From positions 124,001-188,000 of the forward strand of contig CAWGUD010000018.1 in assembly GCA_963825685.1 (NCBI GenBank): a stretch of DNA of 64,000 bases, read 5' to 3'. The notes under the pieces were generated by a model, which was not told the origin of the DNA, searched no databases, and saw only the letters and a program-made list of their open reading frames with translations. The translations under genes and the position numbers were made by a program. The DNA comes from JAOUEA01 sp963825685 (GTDB taxonomy: Bacteria; Actinomycetota; UBA4738; HRBIN12). Numbering within the stretch: the first letter of the stretch is position 1; each line of letters begins with the position of its first letter. Of the stretch, positions 20,721 to 27,370 are shown one piece after another.

Positions 20721-20756
20721 GGCGCGGTCAGCAGGCCTCCTGGGCCCGGCCGCGCC
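20721..20756 (-). promoter_or_regulatory. Candidate pause or 1:2 hairpin of the attenuator
   Basis: GGCGCGG (minus strand, 20756-20750) begins at the last base of the leader stop codon and is complementary over 7 bases to CCGCGCC (20727-20721). This helix would form behind or ahead of a ribosome stalled on the Leu-Val-Leu-Ile codons, the position a pausing hairpin needs. The alternative antiterminator pairing has not been worked out by folding. Confidence 0.5.
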
Positions 20757-20815
20757 TAAGAAATAAGTACGAGGGTCGTGCGCCGGGTGGTCGTGTCCTC
20801 GTTGAACATGGTCAT
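20756..20815 (-). CDS. Branched-chain amino acid leader peptide (attenuator)
   Basis: A 19-codon ORF encoding MTMFNEDTTTRRTTLVLIS then TAG. The control run is Leu-Val-Leu-Ile at codons 15-18, with the low-G+C codons CTC, GTA, CTT, ATT, TCT standing out in a G+C-rich genome. It is followed by the pause hairpin and terminator described here and then the ilv-leu structural genes, the classic arrangement of branched-chain attenuation. Its ATG falls at about the predicted transcription start, so the leader would be translated from a leaderless end; the GGAGG upstream lies inside the promoter spacer and would not be transcribed. Confidence 0.85.
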   Translation of the reverse strand: MTMFNEDTTTRRTTLVLIS

Positions 20816-20818
20816 GAC

Positions 20819-20846
20819 AGTGTAGAGATGCCTCCTGTGCTGTCAA
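20819..20846 (-). promoter_or_regulatory. Promoter of the ilv-leu operon
   Basis: On the minus strand a perfect -35 TTGACA (20846-20841) is separated by 16 bp from TACACT (20824-20819). Transcription should start about 4-9 bases further, at the leader peptide ATG (20815). The location directly upstream of an attenuator leader supports the call. Confidence 0.75.
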
Positions 20847-20948
20847 CTTTCGGCATGAGCGGCAGCCAGCTTGATGAGGAACGTCGTCGCCGGCTGGTCG
20901 GATCCTCATGCGATCGACGCACTGCGCCGCCACCGGTCTGATCGATCC

Positions 20949-21377
20949 CTACCGATACTTCGTTTCGATCTCGGTGAAGAACGCCTCCGAAAGCAGGCGG
21001 ACGTCGGTAGCACTGAGGGCGATGTCCTCTCCCTCCGCGTGCTTCAGCACCGACTTCGACGGGTCGAGCCTGATCGTCGCGTCTGGGGTCAGCACGCCGT
21101 CGTGCGACATGATCGAGTTGGCGAGCACCCGGACCTCGTTCAGCGGGTTACCGTCCTTGCCCTCCTTCCCCCTGGCGCGGTGGCAGAAGTACTCATCCAG
21201 CGCGAGCAGCATGTGGTTGCAGAACCTCGGCTCGAACAGAGCCATTGCCGCCTGAACACGCGCGTCACCGCTGGCGGCAGCAGCGGCTGCGAGCTCGTCG
21301 AACGCGTCGAGTTGCCGGTCGACCTTCTCGCGGCACGCGTCGATGTAGGCCTGGTCGTAGTGAGCGATGGAGAGCAT
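20949..21377 (-). CDS. Uncharacterised 142-aa protein in the ECF42 operon
   Basis: Starts MLSIAHYDQAYIDACREKVD after a GGGAGG ribosome site and ends FFTEIETKYR. Mostly helical, with one central segment FEPRFCNHMLLALDEYFCHR containing paired Cys and His. No membrane segment or signal peptide. I do not know the family. It lies 18 bp downstream of the ECF42 sigma factor on the same strand and is probably in its operon, making it a candidate effector or target. The 20850-20948 stretch after it holds only the ilv promoter region. Confidence 0.7.
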   Translation of the reverse strand: MLSIAHYDQAYIDACREKVDRQLDAFDELAAAAAASGDARVQAAMALFEPRFCNHMLLALDEYFCHRARGKEGKDGNPLNEVRVLANSIMSHDGVLTPDATIRLDPSKSVLKHAEGEDIALSATDVRLLSEAFFTEIETKYR

Positions 21378-21395
21378 GGAACCTCCCGTCGTCGG

Positions 21396-22591
21396 TCAGT
21401 GTGGGTCGGCGGCGAGCTCGGCGAGCTTGCGTTCGAGCAGACGCCGCTCGACGGCGTCGTCGGTCATCGTGAGCGCCCGTTCGAGCGCCTGGTGCGCCTC
21501 GGTCGTGCGGCCGAGACGGCGCAACAGCTCCGCCCTGGTCGAGTGCAGGTACCGGTAACCGTCGAGCTCGAGCCCGTCCACGATCGCGAGCCCCGCGGCC
21601 GGACCTTCCGCCTCGGCGACCGCGACCGCCCGACTCAGCTCGACGACCGGTGAGGCGGTGAGACGTGCGAGCTCGCCGTACAGGGCGGCGATCTCGGCCC
21701 GATCGCGGGGTTCCTCGGCGTGCAACGACGCGATCGCCGCCTGCACGACGTAGGGTCCACGCCCGTGCAACGCGAGGGCACGGTCGAGCGCCGTCCGGCC
21801 CTCGACGATCTGCGCGGTGTCCCATCGCGAGCGGTCCTGGTCGGCCAGCAGCACGATCTCGTCGCCGTCGAAACGAGCCTCGCGGCGGGCGTCGAGCAGC
21901 AGCATCAACGCGAGCACGCCGTGCACCTCCGACTCGTCGGGCATCAGGTCGGCGAGCGCCCGGCCGAGCACGATCGCCTCGTCGGCCAGGCTCGCCGCGG
22001 GTGGGCGGGCTCGAGTAGCCCTCGTTGAAGATCAGGTAGACGACGGCGAGCACGGCGACGAGCCGGTCGGGCAGCAGGTGATCGGGCGGCACGCGGAACG
22101 GGATGCCAGCCGCCTTGATCTTGCGCTTCGCACGCGTGAGGCGCTGGCTCATCGTCGGTTCCGGCACGAGGAACGCGCGAGCGATCTCGTCGGTGGTCAC
22201 GCCGCCGAGGGTGCGCAAGGTGAGCGCGACCTGCGATTCGACCGACAACGCCGGATGGCAGCACATGAAGATCAGCTCGAGCCGCTCGTCGGGGAACGTC
22301 GTGGGTGCCATCGGCTCCTCCTGCGGCTCCGCGGCGAGCAGCCGCGCCTTCGTGGCGAACGTGCGATCGCGCCGGATGCGATCGATCGCGCGGTTCCGCG
22401 CCGTGCTCACGAGCCACGTGCCGGGGTTCGTCGGTACCCCGTCGCGCGGCCATCGCTCGACGCGACGGCGAAGGCCTCGGCTGTGCGGCTTCCTCGGCGA
22501 GATCGACGTCGCCGAGGAAGCCGACCAGGGACGCGAGCACGTAGCCCCAACGCTCGCGGAAGACCTGCTCGAGCGTCGGCTCGTCTACCAC
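21396..22591 (-). CDS. ECF42-type RNA polymerase sigma factor with C-terminal TPR-like extension (frameshifted)
   Basis: GTG 22591 gives VDEPTLEQVFRERWGYVLAS, sigma region 2. Then follow STARNRAIDRIRRDRTFATK, the family hinge FPDERLELIFMCCHPALSVE, region 4 (TLRTLGGVTTDEIARAFLVP and TMSQRLTRAKRKIK) and FNEGY. The C-terminal 190 residues form the helical extension typical of ECF42 (LADEAIVLGRALADLMPDE ... ERRLLERKLAELAADPH). The frame changes at least twice around 22455-22480 and once near 22005; conserved motifs on both sides show these are errors. The start overlaps the stop of the DGPF gene by 7 bases, the partner that defines this ECF group. No anti-sigma factor is visible; control is thought to act through the C-terminal extension. 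Confidence 0.88.
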
Positions 22592-22944
22592 TCCACGATC
22601 GGACGGACCTCGACCGCGCCGCCCAGCCGCGCCGCCGGCACGCGCGACGCCAGCTCGATCGCGGCGTCGAGGTCGTCGGCCTCGAACAGCAGGTAGCCGC
22701 CGATCGACTCCTTGATCTCGACGAACGGACCGTCGGTCGTGAGGGTCCTCCCGTCCTGCACGCGCACGGTGGTCGCCGTCGCGGGATCGTCGAGCTGCAT
22801 GCCGGGAGTGACGCCGGGGGTCTCGTTGATCGCCTGATAGTCGGCGTAGACCGCCTGTTGTTCGGCGTCCGAGAGCGTCGCCCACGCCTCGGGCGAGCGC
22901 GGCGTCGGCGCGTCGGCCTGATGGATCAACAGCATGTACTTCAT
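22585..22944 (-). CDS. DGPF/YCII-domain protein, ECF42 partner
   Basis: 119 residues from ATG 22944, which has a strong GAGGAGGAGG ribosome site. MKYMLLIHQADAPTPRSPEA is the usual start, and TLTTDGPFVEIKESIGGYLL carries the DGPF signature naming the family. The YCII fold resembles muconolactone isomerase and may be enzymatic or ligand binding; no reaction is known for ECF42 partners. Its stop overlaps the sigma factor start. A candidate ECF42 promoter lies 38 bp upstream, so the operon probably autoregulates. Confidence 0.9.
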   Translation of the reverse strand: MKYMLLIHQADAPTPRSPEAWATLSDAEQQAVYADYQAINETPGVTPGMQLDDPATATTVRVQDGRTLTTDGPFVEIKESIGGYLLFEADDLDAAIELASRVPAARLGGAVEVRPIVEW

Positions 22945-22981
22945 CCGTGTCCTCCTCCTCGTGGCGGATGGTCTCCTATCG

Positions 22982-23008
22982 GACGAACGGGGGGCAAGGA
23001 AACCGACA
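22982..23008 (-). promoter_or_regulatory. Candidate ECF42-dependent promoter
   Basis: Minus strand TGTCGG (23008-23003), 17 bp, CGTC (22985-22982). Reported ECF42 promoters have TGTCGA at -35 and CGA/TC-type sequence at -10, so this differs by one base at -35. It lies upstream of the DGPF-ECF42 operon, as expected for autoregulation. Confidence 0.5.
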
Positions 23009-23086
23009 CGTCCGTCGGAAGAAGAGCCGATGTCGCGCCGGGGAGTCGGGATGCCAGACTCGCATCCCCACCCCGAGGGAGGAACC

Positions 23087-23489
23087 ATGTCCCGACGCAT
23101 CGTCCGATCGATCGTGACACTGCTGGCCGTACTCGTCGTCGTCTGCCGGCCCGACGGTCCCGGCCTCCGCGAGTCACCTGCCGCTCGACGCGTGCTCGCC
23201 GAGCGGCGACGTGTGCAAGAGCGTGCGCAGGGTCGACGGTGTGCGGCGGCTGCGCATCATGCTGGCGGCCGACTACTTCGAGCGGTACCGCCTCTGCGTC
23301 ACGGGACCCGACGGCTCGCCCGCGTGCCACACGTACCGCATCCGCGACCTGGGCGCCACGTTCGGCTCATCGATCGCCTGGCGCGCGAACTTCCCGTTCG
23401 AGGGACGCGGGGACTACAAGGTCGTCTGGAAGTTCATCGGCGGCGGCTGGATCGGTCGGGCCCTCGGCTTCCACGTCGGCCCCGACTGA
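23087..23489 (+). CDS. Small secreted cysteine-containing protein (frameshifted)
   Basis: ATG 23087 follows GAGGGAGG. The signal peptide (MSRRIVRSIVTLLAVLVVV) runs into a one-base shift near 23145, after which the mature protein reads AGPTVPASASHLPLDACSPS and GDVCKSVRRVDGVRRLRIML. Four Cys occur in two close pairs (ACSPSGDVCK and RLCVTGPDGSPACHTYR), likely two disulfides. It ends WIGRALGFHVGPD. About 133 residues. No family recognised; a beta-rich exported domain is likely. Convergent with the ArsC gene, 3 bp apart. Confidence 0.7.
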
Positions 23490-23492
23490 GGA

Positions 23493-24152
23493 TCAGGCCG
23501 AGGCGGGAGACTCGATGCCGAGCTCGGCCATGATGCCGCGGACGCGTTCGCCGATCTCGTCGCGGATCGGACGCACCTGGTCGAGCGGCAGGCCCGCCGG
23601 ATCTCCGACCTCCCAGTCCATGTAGCGCGTCCCCGGGAAGATCGGGCAGGAGTCTCCGCACCCCATCGTGACGACCACGTTCGCGGCCTGCACGACCTCG
23701 TCGGTCCAGGGCTTGGGGAACTCGCTGGAGATGTCGATGCCGATCTCGGCCATCGCCTCGATCGCTGCCGGGTTGACCTCGCTCGCGGGGTTCGAGCCGC
23801 CGGAGAACACCTCGACCTCGTCGCCCGCCAGGTGCTGGAGCCATCCGGCCGCCATCTGAGATCGCCCCGCGTTCTGCACACAGAGGAAGACCACCATCGG
23901 CCGCGTGTCGGTGCTCTTGCCTTCCACCCGGGCGAGCGCACGCAGACGCTGGCGCGTGAACCGCTCGACGAACAGCGGCACGAACGCGGCGACCTTGGCG
24001 CCCTGCAGCGACTCCCAGGACTCGGCCATGAATCGCTGGATCGTCTCCTCGCCGAAGACGCCGGCGAAGTCGGTGCGCAGGCGCTCGGCGCTCGCGCGGA
24101 TCAGTGGGCGCATCTCGACCGGGGCGGCGCTCAGCGGGTCCACGACACTCAT
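23493..24152 (-). CDS. arsC: Arsenate reductase, low-molecular-weight phosphatase family with N-terminal three-helix domain
   Basis: 219 residues. Residues about 1-80 form the helical dimerisation domain found in actinobacterial ArsC (FVPLFVERFTRQRLRALARV). Residues 86-215 are the LMW phosphatase-type reductase with the P-loop VVFLCVQNAGRSQMAAGWL (C-x5-R), the second conserved segment VVTMGCGDSCPIFPGTRYMDW and the Asp in VGDPAGLP. Reduces arsenate to arsenite, in actinobacteria usually with mycothiol/mycoredoxin or thioredoxin. ATG 24152 overlaps the stop of the ArsR-phosphatase fusion by 4 bases. No efflux pump gene is adjacent. Confidence 0.9.
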   Translation of the reverse strand: MSVVDPLSAAPVEMRPLIRASAERLRTDFAGVFGEETIQRFMAESWESLQGAKVAAFVPLFVERFTRQRLRALARVEGKSTDTRPMVVFLCVQNAGRSQMAAGWLQHLAGDEVEVFSGGSNPASEVNPAAIEAMAEIGIDISSEFPKPWTDEVVQAANVVVTMGCGDSCPIFPGTRYMDWEVGDPAGLPLDQVRPIRDEIGERVRGIMAELGIESPASA

Positions 24153-24853
24153 GGGCGGGTCCTCCTTGCTCGACGGGGTGGACGGACGTGCGGGGCGAGG
24201 GTGTCGATGCGGGCGGTGACCTCTGCCAGTGCCGCGTCGAACGCCGCGGCGGAGCCCACGGCGGCAGGATCGGGGACCGACCAGTGCAGCATGGTCGCGT
24301 CATCGGGAAGCGATCCGAGCGCCTCGTTGGCGACATCGCACACCGTGATCACGAGGTCGGGGTGCTCGATGACGGCCTCGATGGAACGGGTGCGAGCGGC
24401 CCGCAGGTCGAGGCCCGCTCGTGCGGCGGCTCGAACCGCCTCGGGCCTCACCGCCGGCGCGGGATGCGTGCCGGCGCTCGAGGCGGGCACCTCGTGCCGG
24501 GCGTTCCACACGGCCGCAGCGAACTGCGAGCGCGCGGAGTTGGCGGTGCAGACGAAGAGCACGTGGCGGGCGACGAGGTGCGCCACCGGCTCGGCGAGTG
24601 ACGCGATCGCGTCGGGCACGAGCCGGACGTATCGGCGCCGGCCGTCACCCGCGGAGGTCGTCCGCTCCACGACGCCCGCCCGCTCGAGGATCGCCAGATG
24701 GTGAGCGAGCAGGTTCGATCCGAGGCCGACCGCGGAGGCGAGCTCGGAGGGCGACCGGTCCGACCAGGTCAACTCGTCGACGATGGCGAGCCGGTGTGGG
24801 TCGGCGAGCGCCGCATGGATCGCCGCACGCTCTCTCAGTACCTCAACATCCAT
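24149..24853 (-). CDS. ArsR-type regulator fused to a low-molecular-weight phosphatase/arsenate-reductase domain
   Basis: 234 residues. The N-terminal winged helix (about 1-85) reads AALADPHRLAIVDELTWSDR and LASAVGLGSNLLAHHLAILE. It has no Cys, so it lacks the usual thiol sensor. From residue 92 the LMW phosphatase domain begins VLFVCTANSARSQFAAAVW with C-x5-R(S), followed by DLVITVCDVANEA and HWSVPDPA. The fusion could sense arsenate through the catalytic pocket and control its own operon; that is inference. The ATG sits inside a 12-bp inverted repeat and about 9 bases after a -10, so it is probably leaderless and autoregulated. Translationally coupled to arsC downstream. Confidence 0.88.
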   Translation of the reverse strand: MDVEVLRERAAIHAALADPHRLAIVDELTWSDRSPSELASAVGLGSNLLAHHLAILERAGVVERTTSAGDGRRRYVRLVPDAIASLAEPVAHLVARHVLFVCTANSARSQFAAAVWNARHEVPASSAGTHPAPAVRPEAVRAAARAGLDLRAARTRSIEAVIEHPDLVITVCDVANEALGSLPDDATMLHWSVPDPAAVGSAAAFDAALAEVTARIDTLAPHVRPPRRARRTRP

Positions 24854-24876
24854 CGCCTCACTCTATGTTGAGATAC
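24838..24876 (-). promoter_or_regulatory. Inverted-repeat operator over the arsR-arsC fusion start
   Basis: Minus strand GTATCTCAACAT (24876-24865), 15 bp, ATGTTGAGGTAC (24849-24838): 12-bp arms with one mismatch. The repeat spans the -10 and the start codon; the right arm encodes codons 2-6. A palindrome of this size over the initiation region is a good operator for the fused ArsR, by position and symmetry. Confidence 0.65.
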
Positions 24877-24889
24877 CTGTGGTCGTCAA
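24862..24889 (-). promoter_or_regulatory. Promoter of the arsR-phosphatase fusion/arsC operon
   Basis: Minus strand TTGACG (24889-24884), 16-bp spacer, CATAGA (24867-24862). Initiation would fall at about 24853-24856, that is at the ATG, giving a leaderless mRNA. The -10 lies within the inverted repeat, fitting repression by steric block. Confidence 0.5.
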
Positions 24890-24947
24890 GGGGGTGGTCG
24901 CCGCTCGAAAGTCGTTGCCCCGGGACGGCGACCACCCCGCTCGATGC

Positions 24948-24983
24948 TCAGCAGCAACCGGACGGGCAGCATCCCTCGTTCAT
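24948..24983 (-). CDS. Cysteine-rich micropeptide MNEGCCPSGCC
   Basis: A 12-codon ORF (ATG 24983 to TGA 24948) encoding MNEGCCPSGCC, four Cys in 11 residues as CC-PSG-CC. It has an excellent ribosome site, GGAGG seven bases upstream of the ATG. About 50 bases upstream is a minus-strand promoter overlapped by both ArsR operator copies, so it should be induced with arsR. The arsR-arsC fusion has its own promoter 60-90 bases downstream, so the peptide has its own transcript or one that reads through. It could be a thiolate ligand for arsenite or another soft metal, or a cysteine-responsive leader; both are inference. Confidence 0.6.
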   Translation of the reverse strand: MNEGCCPSGCC

Positions 24984-25019
24984 CTCGGCACCTCCTCTCG
25001 ACGATCCGTCGACATCACG

Positions 25020-25067
25020 TATCGATAGTGGTCGATATATTGCAGCAAGTATCGATGAGTGTCAATA
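25020..25067. promoter_or_regulatory. Tandem ArsR operators between the divergent arsR and micropeptide promoters
   Basis: Two copies of TATCGA-N6-TCRATA: 25020-25037 (TATCGA...TCGATA, perfect palindrome) and 25050-25067 (TATCGA...TCAATA, one mismatch), with starts exactly 30 bp apart, about three helical turns. The area is markedly A+T-rich for this genome. The copies overlap the -10 and -35 of the minus-strand promoter and the -10 of the plus-strand promoter, so one ArsR could shut both. Confidence 0.75.
25037..25065 (-). promoter_or_regulatory. Promoter of the cysteine micropeptide
   Basis: Minus strand perfect -35 TTGACA (25065-25060), 17-bp spacer, -10 CAATAT (25042-25037). Start near 25030 gives a 5' leader of about 47 bases before the ATG at 24983. 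Both hexamers are embedded in the ArsR operator copies. Confidence 0.6.
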
Positions 25068-25068
25068 T
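25040..25068 (+). promoter_or_regulatory. Promoter of arsR
   Basis: Plus strand TTGCAG (25040-25045), 17 bp, CAATAT (25063-25068). Initiation about seven bases on falls at the GTG start codon 25075, implying a leaderless arsR mRNA. The -10 lies in the second operator copy. A 7-codon ORF (ATG 25055 to TGA 25078) overlaps but would start upstream of the transcript and is not annotated. Confidence 0.5.
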
Positions 25069-25074
25069 GACCTC

Positions 25075-25434
25075 GTGAAACTCATCCAGGCGATCGACCC
25101 CGCATGCTGCCCGCCGGTGTTCTCGGAACCGCTCGACGAGGAGGAGGCCGATCGGCTCGCCGCAGCCCTCCGGGTGCTCGCCGATCCGGCACGGCTCCGA
25201 CTCTTGAGCATCATCAGCGCCTGCGCTGAAGGGGAAGCATGCGTCTGCGACCTGACCGAGCCGCTCGGCCTGTCACAACCGACCGTGAGCCATCACCTCA
25301 AGGTGCTGGCCGACGCAGGGCTCGTCGAGCGCGAGCAGCGCGGCCGATGGGCCTTCTTCCGTGTCAACACCGAGCCCCTCGAACTGCTCCGGGCCGCGCT
25401 CGCCTCACCGATCTCAGTCGACATGAGGTCGTAG
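25075..25434 (+). CDS. arsR: ArsR-family arsenite-responsive repressor
   Basis: 119 residues from GTG 25075. Adjacent cysteines at 11-12 (DPACCPPVF) and the CVC pair at 56-58 (ACVCDLTEPLGLSQ) match the arrangement of Corynebacterium ArsR, where an N-terminal Cys pair and one Cys near position 55 bind arsenite. The winged-helix recognition part reads LSQPTVSHHLKVLADAGLVE and the wing REQRGRWAFFRV. It should dissociate from DNA on binding As(III) or Sb(III). Start chosen because it is leaderless with the promoter above and gives the family N-terminus. It is monocistronic; the following gene is convergent. Targets by position: itself and the micropeptide. Confidence 0.9.
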   Translation: MKLIQAIDPACCPPVFSEPLDEEEADRLAAALRVLADPARLRLLSIISACAEGEACVCDLTEPLGLSQPTVSHHLKVLADAGLVEREQRGRWAFFRVNTEPLELLRAALASPISVDMRS

Positions 25435-25449
25435 CCTGCCCCTACGTTG

Positions 25450-25972
25450 TCAGGCGACGCCTGCCTCGACGAGCCGAGACGCTCGGCGCGCTCGCCAGGC
25501 GCCGACGAGGAAGGCCCCGGTGAGGATCACTGCGCTCACGATCACGGCGCCGAGGACCACACCGGAGATGCCGTAGAACATATCCACGCCCGCGCAGAAG
25601 CGGTCAGCCGCGGGATCGTACTCAGTGCACCGCTCCCGCATCGCGTTCCAGGTGATCGCTCCCGCGACCGGCGCGACAACGATCGCCGTGATCGCTGCTC
25701 CCTGGAGTAAGAACCCGACGGAGGCCGTGGGCCGAACGAACGACCCGAGCACGCAGCCGAGAAGCAGCCCCAGCGTGGCGTACTCGGCGACCTGCTCGGG
25801 CACCGATCGACCGTCGGCGCCGGCGAGTCCCACGGCACCACCGACGACGGCGCCCGACCAGCCCGAGCGCGACGGCGGGGGCTCGGCGCCGCAGCGCGAT
25901 CGCCCCGATCACGGCGCCGACCAGCCACGCGAGCCACATGACATCGAACATCTCGTGCAGAGCTTCGACCAT
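25450..25972 (-). CDS. Uncharacterised four-helix membrane protein (frameshifted)
   Basis: From ATG 25972: FDVMWLAWLVGAVIGAIALR, then a one-base shift near 25862, then GGAVGLAGADGRSVPEQVAE, ATLGLLLGCVLGSFVRPT, FLLQGAAITAIVVAPVAGAI and GVVLGAVIVSAVILTGAFLV. The soluble loop MRERCTEYDPAADRFCAGVD has two Cys. About 174 residues with four to five membrane segments. Pattern of small glycine-rich helices suggests a glycine-zipper-like membrane protein. No function assigned; not obviously part of the arsenic locus although convergent with arsR. Confidence 0.65.
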
Positions 25973-26028
25973 CGAGGCCCGTCCGTGAACCCGCGGCACG
26001 AGAACGACACACGATACTCGGTGCGCGC

Positions 26029-26808
26029 TCAAGCGGGCGCGTAGGTCGCTTCGACGGTGCCGGTCTCGTTCAGCAGCTGGAAGGCGGGACCGGAGAACTT
26101 CCACCGCTCCACCGAACCGAGCGCATCGAGGTACGCGCGTTCCTGCCTCATGAGCGGCGGCTCACACGCTCGCTCGGTGCTCACGAGCGCCGTGATGCCG
26201 AACGCGTTCCCCGAGACCTCGTAGTCGGCCGTGTACGTGTTGCAGCCCGACGATCCCGACATCGTGCCGTCGGCGCCGAACTCCGCGGTGATCGAGCTCC
26301 CCTCCAGCGGGGAGACCACCGCCTGCTTGTCGTCGACCGGGCCGTCGCGGTAGCCGAAGGCCTGCCATGTGAGGCCGGTGATCGGCGGCGCAGCGTTCGC
26401 CTGGAACCGTGCGACCTCTGCTCCGTCTTCGTCGAGCAGCGTGAGCGTCTCGTCGTCGACCTCGTACGAGGCGGCTCGATCGAGCGCCGACGCGTAGGCT
26501 GCGCCGGCATCCGCGACCGCCGGCGCGCATCCGATGTCTGTGCCTCCGAGACCACGGACGTCGATCCCGCCATCGCCGGTGAGCGAGTAGGGACCGTCGT
26601 AGAAGTTGCATCCGTCCGAGCCTTCGATCGTGCCGTCTCGGAACGTGGCGTCGATGCGGAGCCCGGCCGGGATCGTGTTGCCCGGCAGCGAGGTGACCGT
26701 CCACGTGACACCGGCGAGTTCGCCGCCTGACGTGTCGGATCCCGTGCAGCCGACCGCGACGATCACGAGCACCAAGGCGGACACGGCTCCCGACACACGG
26801 AGACGCAT
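26029..26808 (-). CDS. Lipoprotein with two META (HslJ-like) domains
   Basis: 259 residues from ATG 26808. Signal peptide MRLRVSGAVSALVLVIVAVG with lipobox VAVGC|T. Two copies of the META fold follow: LAGVTWTVTSLPGNT with DGCNFYDGPYSLTG, and ITGLTWQAFGYRDGP with SSGCNTYTADYEVSG. Each has the typical GCN-Y motif and a later Cys (IGCAPAVADA, ERACEPPLMRQE). META domains occur in heat-shock HslJ and in envelope proteins; function is largely unknown. Cold-shock gene terminator lies just upstream. Confidence 0.88.
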   Translation of the reverse strand: MRLRVSGAVSALVLVIVAVGCTGSDTSGGELAGVTWTVTSLPGNTIPAGLRIDATFRDGTIEGSDGCNFYDGPYSLTGDGGIDVRGLGGTDIGCAPAVADAGAAYASALDRAASYEVDDETLTLLDEDGAEVARFQANAAPPITGLTWQAFGYRDGPVDDKQAVVSPLEGSSITAEFGADGTMSGSSGCNTYTADYEVSGNAFGITALVSTERACEPPLMRQERAYLDALGSVERWKFSGPAFQLLNETGTVEATYAPA

Positions 26809-26888
26809 CAGTTCGGCTCCTGGACCGTCGGCCCGCCCACCGATACGCGCACGTGCACGACCCCGTCCACTTCGCATCGTAGAACGCG

Positions 26889-26920
26889 AACGAGGCCGGC
26901 GCGTTCGCGCCGGCCTCGTT
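26889..26920 (-). terminator. 14-bp perfect hairpin after the cold-shock gene
   Basis: AACGAGGCCGGCGC (26889-26902) and its exact complement (26907-26920) around the loop GTTC. It lies 24 bp beyond the cspA stop and before the META gene. There is no long U-tract, but stems of this strength often terminate in G+C-rich actinobacteria. Confidence 0.7.
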
Positions 26921-26943
26921 GCGTGTGTGAGACGCGAGAAGTG

Positions 26944-27147
26944 CTAGACGCCTCGGACGTTCGCCGCCTGCGGGCCCTTCTGGCCCTGGGTGACGTCGTA
27001 CTCGACCTTCTGGTTCTCATCGAGGTTGCGGTACCCCTCGCCAGAGATCGCGCTGAAGTGCACGAACACATCGGCGCTGCCGTCGTCAGGCGTGATGAAG
27101 CCGAAGCCCTTCTCGGAGCTGAACCACTTCACGGTTCCTGTTGCCAC
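26944..27147 (-). CDS. cspA: Cold-shock protein (CspA family)
   Basis: 67-residue OB-fold RNA chaperone: VATGTVKWFSSEKGFGFITP contains RNP1 (KGFGFI), and DVFVHFSAI is RNP2. GTG 27147 is preceded by a strong GGAAGGAGGGG ribosome site. The 223-bp region upstream to the kinase gene (27148-27370) would contain its promoter and 5' leader; I see no other gene in it. A 14-bp hairpin follows the stop. Confidence 0.96.
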   Translation of the reverse strand: MATGTVKWFSSEKGFGFITPDDGSADVFVHFSAISGEGYRNLDENQKVEYDVTQGQKGPQAANVRGV

Positions 27148-27370
27148 GTGCGATCCCCTCCTTCCTTCCGCCGGATCGGGCATCGTGCGTGATGCTGGCC
27201 CGTCGGCGCCGGCCGTGACAGCCGGGTGAGGGAACTGCTCGAAGCGTGAAACCGCGATCGGTGCCCTCGGCCACAACGCTAGCAGGAACCGGCGATGTCG
27301 GACAGCGTGTTCACCGGTCGTTCCCTCGACGTTTGACCATCGGCGCGCCCGCCTCGTACGGTCGCACGCG

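Noticed and set aside
25055..25078. Seven-codon ORF (MSVNMTS) overlapping the arsR GTG
   Set aside because: It starts upstream of the predicted transcript start and has no ribosome site.
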